A stretch of 7,603 bases of DNA, taken from positions 5,265-12,867 of the forward strand of contig NZUD01000066.1 of the NCBI GenBank assembly GCA_002697005.1, in the 5' to 3' direction. Position 1 is the first letter of the stretch; each line of letters begins with the position of its first letter. The notes under the pieces were generated by a model. It did not search any database. It worked only from the letters and a program-made list of their open reading frames with translations, and had not been told where the DNA came from. Positions 1-5,328 of this stretch are shown one piece after another. The DNA is from Chloroflexota bacterium (lineage in GTDB: Bacteria > Chloroflexota > Dehalococcoidia > UBA3495). Both the position numbers and the translations under genes were made by a program.

Positions 1-910
1 TTTCAGAAAACGCTAAGGCGGTAAACGACTTATCCCTAAATTCCCCGGCCAATCTTAAAACAGACGACCACGTGAGACCGGCATCATCACTCCTATAAAG
101 GTTGTTTTCTAGCACAGAATAGATTATGACGTTCGGGTCAGTTGGATGAACTGCCAGGCCGGAAACATGCGCGCTAGCATCGCTTTGGCTCCAATTGACT
201 CCGGAATCGTTTGACTTCCAAACGCTCATATCATTGGCATCGTAACCAACATATATAGAGTCCGGTGAACTCTTTGAGATAGCGATATGTGTGACACCTC
301 CTGCTACAAGGTTACCGGTCTTTTCCCATTCGATCTTGTGGCATAAAGAGTTGCCACTTAGAACGCAGCCGGGCTGTTCATGAAACAGATACTGAGGTTG
401 AGGATTGGACACATTAACGAGCCGGCCGTGAATCACGTGATTGGCTTGATTGGCAGCTGGAGGCCCTGATGCAACCGCAGGTTCAGTGCTGTGCACAACC
501 AGATGAGGAGCAAATTCGACAACACAAGGAATCATCAAATCAATCTCGGCTTGAGTTGGTTTACGCCCGTTTAGTTCCGTAACGCTAGGCCCTAATGCTT
601 CATACAAACATTTCCCAAGATTTGGATTTCTACCCGCTTCCTGTCCTAAAGCCGACAGATCTAAAGAAAGCGGTTGAGGTTTCGGGTCTCGTTTCGAGTT
701 ATCTTTTGTAGGAGACAATGGTTTATCGGACCCAACGACTGACTTAGACCCGTCACTGGTACTACGAGTTGGTTCAGGCACTTCCGGTTGTTTTAGAGCT
801 TGCTCTGAGGAGGCTGGTGTCTGGACAGAATCCGACATCGGGTCTGAGGCACAACCAACCACGATAAGAAGAAGAATCGATAAAAACGCTAGGAATAGAG
901 ATTTACGCAC
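1..910 (-). CDS. Asp-box (BNR/sortilin-like) repeat lipoprotein, 3' end outside window
   Basis: An open frame of 303 codons runs from a GTG at 910 to the window edge, so the C-terminus is missing. Residues 1-20 form a lipoprotein signal: MRK, a hydrophobic run, then a lipobox V17-V18-G19-C20, so the mature protein should be lipid-anchored and exported. Residues 22-85 are a Ser/Pro/Lys-rich linker. Residues 98-130 form a short segment bounded by C101 and C129, with a GRKPTQAEID stretch that looks helical. From about residue 205 come propeller-type repeats: two Asp-boxes (S-N-D-S-G-V-N-W at 233-240 and S-D-D-A-G-L-T-W at 274-281), and a HPTDPN turn at 255-260. Such repeats form beta-propeller blades in sialidases, sortilin-like and photosystem-assembly-like proteins; the ligand cannot be inferred. 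No ATG lies upstream in frame, and the signal peptide supports the GTG, although its ribosome binding site is weak. The gene lies 95 nt downstream of tRNA-Val on the same strand. Confidence 0.85.
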   Translation of the reverse strand, partial: MRKSLFLAFLSILLLIVVGCASDPMSDSVQTPASSEQALKQPEVPEPTRSTSDGSKSVVGSDKPLSPTKDNSKRDPKPQPLSLDLSALGQEAGRNPNLGKCLYEALGPSVTELNGRKPTQAEIDLMIPCVVEFAPHLVVHSTEPAVASGPPAANQANHVIHGRLVNVSNPQPQYLFHEQPGCVLSGNSLCHKIEWEKTGNLVAGGVTHIAISKSSPDSIYVGYDANDMSVWKSNDSGVNWSQSDASAHVSGLAVHPTDPNVIIYSVLENNLYRSDDAGLTWSSVLRLAGEFRDKSFTALAFSE

Positions 911-1005
911 GTGACCACCAGACCATTTCAGAGTCGGTAAGAACGAAAGGAGGGATTAAACTAGGGAGCGTACGAAGGTGATTGTGTAATCTAGTCCTAA
1001 AGGAA

Positions 1006-1082
1006 TGGTGGGCGGTAGAGGACTCGAACCTCTGACCCCCTGCGTGTAAAGCAGGTGCTCTAACCAACTGAGCTAACCACCC
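1006..1082 (-). tRNA. tRNA-Val (anticodon TAC)
   Basis: The reverse complement folds as a complete cloverleaf. The acceptor stem is GGGTGGT/ACCGCCC with one G-T pair, the D-arm is GCTC/GAGC, and the anticodon stem CCTGC/GCAGG encloses the loop TTTACAC, which gives anticodon TAC for valine. A 5-nt variable loop follows, then the T-arm AGAGG/CCTCT around TTCGAGT. The discriminator base is A and the terminal CCA is encoded at 1006-1008. All stems are intact, so I expect it to be functional. Confidence 0.97.
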
Positions 1083-1097
1083 ATGCGATTTAACGAT

Positions 1098-1123
1098 TAG
1101 GCACATTGTTACAAATGTGCCTA
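1098..1123 (-). promoter_or_regulatory. 10-bp perfect inverted repeat upstream of tRNA-Val
   Basis: TAGGCACATT at 1098-1107 pairs perfectly with AATGTGCCTA at 1114-1123 around a 6-nt loop. The repeat ends 15 nt before the 5' end of tRNA-Val. No T-run follows on either strand, so an intrinsic terminator is unlikely. It could be an operator or a hairpin in the pre-tRNA leader, since it begins just downstream of the -10-like hexamer. Confidence 0.5.
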
Positions 1124-1124
1124 T

Positions 1125-1130
1125 AGTATA
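1125..1130 (-). promoter_or_regulatory. Candidate -10 element for tRNA-Val
   Basis: The minus strand reads TATACT here, five of six matches to the bacterial -10 consensus, about 43 nt before the tRNA 5' end. I found no good -35 hexamer at 16-18 nt spacing, so this is a partial promoter match only. If used, transcription would start inside the adjacent inverted repeat. Confidence 0.3.
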
Positions 1131-1233
1131 TTCGGAAAGAACACAATGGCTTACCAACCATCTAGTTCAGATTTTTATGCCCCTAATTTTTCCTCTGGAC
1201 CAAGCTCTGGCTAGGAGCTGGTCACTAGCTTCA

Positions 1234-1437
1234 TTCTATCGTTGGGTCCAGCCGGCCGCAAGGAAAATACAAACTATATAGATGCGTCAGAGGCGAGCTC
1301 GATGACGATGTTCGGAATGCCGTCTCTAAATGTGAATCGTGAATTCTAATGATGTTCAGATGGTAAGGCAGCCGGCAATAAAGCCTTTCTGTGGCGAGCT
1401 CCAAAATGGGCCGAGTCATCTTCTATCGTTTGGTTCA
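1234..1437. repeat. Imperfect 17-bp direct repeat pair
   Basis: TTCTATCGTTGGGTCCA at 1234-1250 and TTCTATCGTTTGGTTCA at 1421-1437 agree at 15 of 17 positions in the same orientation. Both lie in the gene-poor stretch next to tRNA-Val. No function is apparent. Confidence 0.4.
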
Positions 1438-1531
1438 TAACTTTTAGGGTGACTACCCGATCCAGCACAGTGTCTCTGTCGCGGTAGACCGTAGCTTCCC
1501 GCAAGAAACCATACGGTCGAAGGTCTATCGC
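1274..1531 (-). pseudogene. Interrupted minus-strand open frame, possibly a decayed gene
   Basis: One frame is open for 61 codons (1531 down to 1349), meets TAG at 1346-1348, and then stays open in the same phase for 23 more codons to TAG at 1274-1276. The first part contains REATVYRDRDTVLDRVVTLK; the part after the stop contains RDGIPNIVIELASDASI. Both read like ordinary soluble protein rather than out-of-phase noise. The only starts in the first part are TTG at 1504, GTG at 1468 and ATG at 1438, none with a clear ribosome binding site. I do not recognise a family. It may be a gene remnant, or chance openness, since the upstream half coincides with a strong hairpin. Confidence 0.2.
1481..1531. 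other. Compact 51-nt hairpin with two alternative stems
   Basis: GCGGTAGACC at 1481-1490 can pair with GGTCTATCGC at 1522-1531 (nine Watson-Crick pairs and one G-T pair on the plus strand). GACCGTA at 1487-1493 pairs perfectly with TACGGTC at 1512-1518. The stems overlap, so they are either alternatives or combine with a bulge. No T-run follows. It could be a structured RNA or a REP-like palindrome; no known RNA family is recognised. Confidence 0.35.
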
Positions 1532-1587
1532 CTATCCGTTCCGCCTCGGTTATCGGGGATAATAATCGGAAGGAGATAACCCGGAGT

Positions 1588-1836
1588 TTAGTCGGAGATG
1601 GGCCTAATCTCGGCTTCGACCGTAAGGTCCCGAGGGCCAAACAGGTCCCAAGGGGTGAAGGACTCCACGAACGCCTTGGCGTCCTCAACGGTGTCAAAAC
1701 CCTTTCGTGAGCGTTCTGGCTCATATCCCATGGTCCTAGCATAGGCGTCAATACCGCTTTTATTCTCCCGGTACCCTCCAATCACTTCCTCAAGTCCTGA
1801 GGTATCGTCGATGATTAGGTTTTGGCCCCTTTTCAT
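1588..1836 (-). CDS. Small hypothetical protein (82 aa)
   Basis: I do not recognise a family. From ATG at 1836 the product has 82 residues, is acidic and soluble, and has no signal peptide or membrane segment. Its composition is balanced: an early IIDDTSGLEEVIGGY segment, then YARTMGYEPERSRKGFDTVE, then a probable helix around AKAFVESF, then PWDLFGP, ending in a charged tail. This is much more protein-like than the overlapping frame. I chose ATG 1836 because GGAG lies 4 nt before it. An in-frame GTG at 1857 would add seven residues and has AAAGGA 11 nt upstream. It stands alone, on the same strand as all genes to its left and right, and I infer nothing about its role. Confidence 0.6.
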   Translation of the reverse strand: MKRGQNLIIDDTSGLEEVIGGYRENKSGIDAYARTMGYEPERSRKGFDTVEDAKAFVESFTPWDLFGPRDLTVEAEIRPISD

Positions 1837-2296
1837 GTTTCTCCAATAAACACTCACGACATTTACTATCCTTTAGGGAACATCAGAGTTGGCCCTTCCC
1901 TCATTTGTCTTGGTCAACAGTCTAAGTATCGCCCATCAATATGACTTCGGTAAATCTTTTTAATTGCGAGTTGGATCGAGGAACACATTCCCTGTGCAAT
2001 CATCAGAACATTGGAGTTGGCCTCGATACCCTCTAGGGTAACGAGGTTCGGCAGGACTCCGATTTTCAGAGAACTTGCTCATTCTACGTCGAGTAACTTT
2101 TTGAAGGCAATCGGACCCGTACAGGTTTGTTCTAAATGGATCGCCAACCGGCCCTCAATCGGTAGGTTCTCAGTTCGACCCCGAATCGGATCACCATGGA
2201 TGTAAGCTCAGGAGAATCAGGGTTCGAAAATATGAGACCTTCTCATTTATCGCTTTGGTCTTGTTGTTGTTTCCGAACAATCATCGTACATCGCCG
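1837..2296. other. Gene-poor stretch between the 82-aa gene and the 55-aa ORF
   Basis: No gene is supported here. A minus-strand frame open from 2207 to 2082 (42 codons, ending at TGA 2079-2081) reads protein-like, for example PIRGRTENLPIEGRLAIHLE, but has no ATG or GTG and is bounded by stops, so it is at most a remnant. A small hairpin (ATGAG/CTCAT, 2232-2246) is followed by ATTTT on the minus strand, which is a very weak terminator candidate. One direct-repeat pair lies inside. Confidence 0.5.
1878..2022. repeat. Second imperfect 17-bp direct repeat pair
   Basis: GAACATCAGAGTTGGCC at 1878-1894 and GAACATTGGAGTTGGCC at 2006-2022 agree at 15 of 17 positions in the same orientation, 128 bp apart from start to start. 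A partial inverted relative, CTCTATGATGTTCC, occurs at 2380-2393. The first copy lies in the leader of the 82-aa gene. Function unknown. Confidence 0.4.
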
Positions 2297-2464
2297 TTAG
2301 TCTCGTACACTTTCGTTAGACGCCGTTCCTCGATAGTTCTTTAATTCAACCGGTAGCTGGATCATATGGCCGGCTATCGTCTCTATGATGTTCCAATTGG
2401 CGCCATAAAGAAGTTCCTCCTGTGCTACCCGAGGTCTTCGTTCTTGTGGGTTGGCGTAGACCAT
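2297..2464 (-). CDS. Possible small protein (55 aa) directly after the TauE gene
   Basis: ATG at 2464 opens a 55-codon frame ending in TAA at 2297. It starts 6 nt after the TauE stop and in the same phase, so reading through that TGA would extend TauE by 57 residues. The composition looks real: NPQERRPRVAQEELLYGANW, then NIIETIAGHMIQLPVELKNY, with no membrane segment, signal or known motif. There is only a weak purine stretch (TTGGAT) as ribosome binding site. Translational coupling to TauE is possible. It could equally be a chance open frame or a gene remnant, and I recognise no family. Confidence 0.3.
   Translation of the reverse strand: MVYANPQERRPRVAQEELLYGANWNIIETIAGHMIQLPVELKNYRGTASNESVRD
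2351..2379 (+). other. Hairpin, 10-bp stem with two G-T pairs
   Basis: CGGTAGCTGG at 2351-2360 and CCGGCTATCG at 2370-2379 pair around a 9-nt loop. The two non-Watson-Crick positions are G-T pairs on the plus strand and C-A mismatches on the minus strand, so a plus-strand RNA would fold better. No T-run follows. It lies inside the possible 55-aa ORF. Confidence 0.3.
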
Positions 2465-2470
2465 GACTAT

Positions 2471-3199
2471 TCAGAGATCCAATATCAGTGACAAACCAGA
2501 TGTCAGAAGTATGATCGTAATTAAGGCAGTGAAAATCCTTTCAGGTATTCGCCCTAAGATCATTCTACCTAGATAAGCTCCCAATACGCTTATTATCCCA
2601 AGTCCTAGGCCTATAGATGCAGATTGGATGGTGAAAAGACCGTCGATCCCAAATACTAACAATTTAGGTAATTGAATCAATCCATATCCAACGGATGAAG
2701 TACCTACATAGGCGCTCGCGCCTAGGCCATATGAAAGATAAAAGACCGTGGCAAATGGTCCAGGTATTCCAAACAACCCCGAGAGAAATCCTGTAGCAGA
2801 ACCAACCGGGATAAAGCCCTTAAGTGGCATGTGAAAATTTCGCCAAATCGGCAGCCGGCTATAGATCACCATCAAGATGAGCAGACCGCCCAATATTCGG
2901 ACAATAATTGTCGAATTTATAAAAACGAATATGAAACTCGCGATTAACGCTATCGGCACCGACCCGATGCCGAAATAGGCCACTACCTTCCAATCGATGG
3001 TATCCTTATGAACGTATGCGCGTGATACAGAACCTATGAACTGAGCGATTGAAAGCAATGGAATCGCTTCTTTCACTCCCAGCACCCAGATGAGCACTGG
3101 AAGAGCTACTAACCCCCCACCCATACCTACCACGCCAGAGATAGTAAATCCCACGAATGAAGCCACGATGACTGCGGAGATCTTGAGTATTTCTTCCAA
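2471..3199 (-). CDS. TauE/SafE-family (DUF81) membrane permease
   Basis: This 242-residue protein is almost entirely hydrophobic, with about eight membrane segments in two homologous halves, the hallmark of the TauE/SafE family. The glycine-rich repeat motif appears at residues 22-29 (GVVGMGGG) and again, diverged, near 137-148 (GFLSGLFGIPGP). The length is typical for the family. Members export sulfite, sulfoacetate or other small organic anions across the cytoplasmic membrane; the substrate here is not readable. The start is TTG at 3199: a stop lies four codons upstream, no ATG or GTG fits better before the first membrane helix, and the Shine-Dalgarno match is poor. The gene is isolated, with gene-poor DNA on both sides, so there is no operon clue to substrate. 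Its sequence looks richer in A+T than the operon at 3636-6432. Confidence 0.88.
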   Translation of the reverse strand: MEEILKISAVIVASFVGFTISGVVGMGGGLVALPVLIWVLGVKEAIPLLSIAQFIGSVSRAYVHKDTIDWKVVAYFGIGSVPIALIASFIFVFINSTIIVRILGGLLILMVIYSRLPIWRNFHMPLKGFIPVGSATGFLSGLFGIPGPFATVFYLSYGLGASAYVGTSSVGYGLIQLPKLLVFGIDGLFTIQSASIGLGLGIISVLGAYLGRMILGRIPERIFTALITIILLTSGLSLILDL

Positions 3200-3359
3200 A
3201 AAAAGAGCTTACCGATCGAATTTGGCCCAATCTGAGGCTTAAGCGGTAATCGCGTAGCCTACATGGACTGGTCTAAGCGTCTAAACGTTGATCCTTTACT
3301 ATTGACAGATGCGGACTGGCAAATACGGATTCCAATCTTTCATCGGAAAGGAGTTGAGA

Positions 3360-3399
3360 CGTGTGAAGCAGCTGCTCTAACCAACTGAGCTAACTACAC
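3360..3399 (-). pseudogene. tRNA-Val 5'-half fragment
   Basis: The minus strand matches the first 40 nt of the intact tRNA-Val at 36 of 40 positions: acceptor 5' strand GTGTAGT, complete D-arm GCTC/GAGC, 5' side of the anticodon stem, and the loop TTCACAC (CAC would also be valine). The match stops one base past the anticodon loop; no 3' anticodon strand, T-arm or acceptor 3' strand follows, so it cannot be a working tRNA. It has the same orientation as the intact gene 2.3 kb away. Confidence 0.8.
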
Positions 3400-3592
3400 G
3401 TTTAGCCCGAATCATCATAGTTGGGGAAGTGCGGTCAACTAAAATCCTATCGTGTCTATTAGCCCGCAGTCCATAACATCCGGCCTGCTCTGCCCGTCAG
3501 ATAATTGCCATAAATCGCCTTCATTCCAGGTTGTAGTGAACTCTTATATTACTTCTAAGGTCACGGGCAAACGATTGCTGAGCCCCGTAAGA

Positions 3593-3614
3593 CGAAATCA
3601 CCTCAAAGATTTCG
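3593..3614 (-). terminator. Hairpin downstream of the crotonase gene, weak terminator candidate
   Basis: CGAAATC at 3593-3599 pairs perfectly with GATTTCG at 3608-3614 around an 8-nt loop, starting about 22 nt after the crotonase stop codon. The minus strand continues TCTTACGG rather than a T-run, so it is not a classical intrinsic terminator. It could mark or protect the 3' end of the operon mRNA. Confidence 0.3.
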
Positions 3615-3635
3615 GCTATCTCCCTGCCCGGAGGA

Positions 3636-4484
3636 TCAGCGTCCCTTGAATTTGGGCGCCCTTTTTTCCAGGAAGGCTACGCGGGCTTCGTCGGCGTCTT
3701 CAGAGCCACTGAGGATACCGCCGGCGTTGGAGGTCAGCACCATGGTGTTCTCCAGAGTCGTATCAACGGCCGTCCGCATAATCCGCTTGCTGACCCATTG
3801 GACCATGGGAGGTACCCGCATGATGCGATCGCACAAGTCGCGGGTAGTCTGTTCCAACTCACTGGAGTCGACCAGGTAATTTAGCAACCCCCACTGATAG
3901 GCCCGCTCGGCGTCCAGGCGACCTGTGTAAGCGAACTCCAAAGCGCGGCCCAGCCCTGCCATCTTCGGCAGATAGTAACTTCCACCGTTCTCAAAAATCT
4001 GGCCCAGTTGATGGTAGCCGACGAATTGGGTAGCTTCGCAGCCGACCCGGATGTCGCAGTGGAGGGCCATGTCCATACCGGAACCTACGGCCGCGCCGTT
4101 GATCATGGCAATAGTGGGCTTGCGGATGAGTGATATATCGCGGTGTAGCTGGGTGAAGCCGTGAAAAAAATGCTGGCGAACGAAGTCGGGGCTTTCGGTG
4201 TGGTCGCGGTTGCCAACAAAGTTCTCACCCAGGACCGATGGGTCGTTGTCGCGGCGCATGTCGGCCCCAGAGCAGAAGCCTTGTCCCTCACCGGTTAAAA
4301 CGATGACCCGGGCAGCGGTGTCGTCATCAGCGGCCCGCATATATTCGCCGACCTTGGCCACAGTGGAGTTTTCCTGAGAGTTGCCCATCAGGGCATTGCG
4401 CCGCTCGGGTCGATTAAAAGTGATCCAGCAGATGCCCGAGTCTTCGACTTCATATTTCAGATATTCAACGAGTTTGGGTCCCAT
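3636..4484 (-). CDS. Crotonase (enoyl-CoA hydratase/isomerase) family protein with altered active site
   Basis: This 282-residue protein has the crotonase fold. It shows FNRPERRNA at 23-31, the first oxyanion-hole segment CSGAD at 71-75, the second around INGAAVGSGMDMA at 128-140, then CDIR and a C-terminal helical trimerisation region. Family members stabilise an enolate of an acyl-CoA thioester in the cytoplasm. Two features are unusual. The glutamate normally in the GGGxEL motif (Glu144 of rat mitochondrial hydratase) is Asp138. The second glutamate, in the FGxPE motif (Glu164), falls on Tyr157 or His158, depending on gap placement. Residues 76-110 are longer than usual, which explains a length above the common 255-265. 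A true hydratase is therefore doubtful; isomerase, hydrolase or another crotonase chemistry is possible. ATG 4484 has GAGGAG 8 nt upstream. It is the last gene of the minus-strand group, 50 nt after the SDR gene. Confidence 0.88.
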   Translation of the reverse strand: MGPKLVEYLKYEVEDSGICWITFNRPERRNALMGNSQENSTVAKVGEYMRAADDDTAARVIVLTGEGQGFCSGADMRRDNDPSVLGENFVGNRDHTESPDFVRQHFFHGFTQLHRDISLIRKPTIAMINGAAVGSGMDMALHCDIRVGCEATQFVGYHQLGQIFENGGSYYLPKMAGLGRALEFAYTGRLDAERAYQWGLLNYLVDSSELEQTTRDLCDRIMRVPPMVQWVSKRIMRTAVDTTLENTMVLTSNAGGILSGSEDADEARVAFLEKRAPKFKGR

Positions 4485-4534
4485 CTTTGATTCTCCTCGA
4501 GTCTTCGATTGGTGCAGTTGGTATTCGCCGCTTG

Positions 4535-5311
4535 CTACGGCTGAAAGCCTAAAAGGTGCATCCCGGAATCAATCTTAATCATCTCGCCGGTGGTGTAAGC
4601 GGCATCTTCCAGCAGCCAAACTACGGTCCTGGCTACGGAATCAGGAGTCGCCACCTCTTTCAGCGGGACCTGAGCATTGAATTTTTCGAACAGGGCTTCG
4701 GTCGCTTCTTCCCCGATTCCATTGGCCCACCAACGCGACGGAAAGGCGCTAGGCATGACCGCGTTAACCTTGATCTCAGGGGCCATGGAGCGGGCCAGCG
4801 ATAACGTCATCGTGTTCAAAGCGCCTTTGGATACGGCATAGGCGATGGAGCTGCCTGCGCCAGTGATGGCAGAAATGGAAGAGACGTTAATTATAGATCC
4901 GTGCCCTCGCTCTTTCATGTGCGGCGCGACCGCCCTGGCCATCTGGTAAGGACCTACCACGTTGACAGCGAAAACGTCCATGAATTGCTGGCCGTCGAGC
5001 GCCTCCAAATCCTTTGAGTTGGCGAAGACCGACCGGGCGGCATTGTTGACCAACCCATCTATGCGTCCCCACTTTTCCATGGCCTCGTTAGCCATACGAC
5101 GGCAATCCCCGTCCATCGATACATCCGCCTGACACACTATAGATTCCACGCCCAAATAATCGCAGACCGCCTCGGTCTCGCGGGCTTCTTTCGCGCTCTT
5201 TGTGTAGTTTATGACCACTCGCGCACCCTTGGCAGCCACCTGTTTCACCACGGACGCACCCAATCCGGTGGCCGAGCCGGTGACGATTATTACAGAATCT
5301 CTCAGGTTCAT
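4535..5311 (-). CDS. Short-chain dehydrogenase/reductase (classical SDR)
   Basis: This 258-residue protein is a classical SDR, an NAD(P)-dependent oxidoreductase acting on alcohols or ketones in the cytoplasm. The Rossmann motif TGSATGLG is at 11-18, D63 sits in ADV, and NNAA is at 89-92. The catalytic tetrad is N117, S145, Y158 and K162, with YAVSK at 158-162. The second strand ends in a FabG-like VVINYTKSAKEA, without an acidic residue at the strand end, which hints at NADP but does not prove it. Where most members have a Pro-Gly motif after the VNAV strand, this one has VNAVMPSAFPSRWW, so the substrate-binding loop differs from FabG. ATG 5311 has an excellent AAAGGAG site 5 nt upstream. 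The gene sits between an amidohydrolase and a crotonase on the same strand, suggesting a step in a shared degradative route. Confidence 0.92.
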   Translation of the reverse strand: MNLRDSVIIVTGSATGLGASVVKQVAAKGARVVINYTKSAKEARETEAVCDYLGVESIVCQADVSMDGDCRRMANEAMEKWGRIDGLVNNAARSVFANSKDLEALDGQQFMDVFAVNVVGPYQMARAVAPHMKERGHGSIINVSSISAITGAGSSIAYAVSKGALNTMTLSLARSMAPEIKVNAVMPSAFPSRWWANGIGEEATEALFEKFNAQVPLKEVATPDSVARTVVWLLEDAAYTTGEMIKIDSGMHLLGFQP

Positions 5312-5328
5312 GGAATCTCCTTTGGATA

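Larger units (their letters stand above)
1083..1587. other. Gene-poor stretch between tRNA-Val and the 82-aa gene
   Basis: No complete gene is convincing here. The stretch contains the hairpin and -10 match next to the tRNA, an interrupted minus-strand open frame (1274-1531), a compact hairpin (1481-1531) and one pair of imperfect direct repeats. The longer minus-strand frames covering 1231-1419 and 1416-1781 give Ser/Arg/Pro-rich products typical of out-of-phase reading, and the second overlaps the better 82-aa gene. Confidence 0.6.
3200..3635. other. Gene-poor stretch between TauE and the crotonase
   Basis: No gene is convincing. It carries the tRNA-Val 5' fragment (3360-3399) and a hairpin just downstream of the crotonase stop (3593-3614). 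Several 30-40 codon minus-strand frames around 3440-3640 read as protein-like but lack starts and are bounded by stops. A 65-codon plus-strand frame at 3452-3649 has Ser/Arg-rich composition, no ribosome binding site, and runs into the end of the crotonase gene. Confidence 0.5.

Noticed and set aside
903..1157. 84-codon minus-strand frame across tRNA-Val
   Set aside because: It reads straight through the intact tRNA gene and the lipoprotein start, so it is a by-product of the tRNA sequence.
1416..1781. 121-codon minus-strand frame overlapping the 82-aa gene
   Set aside because: The product is Ser/Arg/Pro-rich with no motif, and the overlapping frame of the 82-aa gene is far more protein-like and has a ribosome binding site.
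2011..2205. 64-codon plus-strand frame in the gene-poor zone
   Set aside because: Basic, Ser/Arg-rich product, no ribosome binding site, no recognisable motif, and all neighbouring genes are on the other strand.
2082..2207. 42-codon minus-strand open stretch
   Set aside because: Reads protein-like but has no ATG or GTG start and is closed by stops at both ends; kept only as a possible remnant.
3440..3640. Short protein-like minus-strand stretches after the crotonase stop
   Set aside because: Each is only 30-40 codons, bounded by stops and without starts; several phases look equally good, which argues for chance.
3452..3649. 65-codon plus-strand frame downstream of the crotonase
   Set aside because: Runs antisense into the crotonase 3' end, has no ribosome binding site and no family-like composition.
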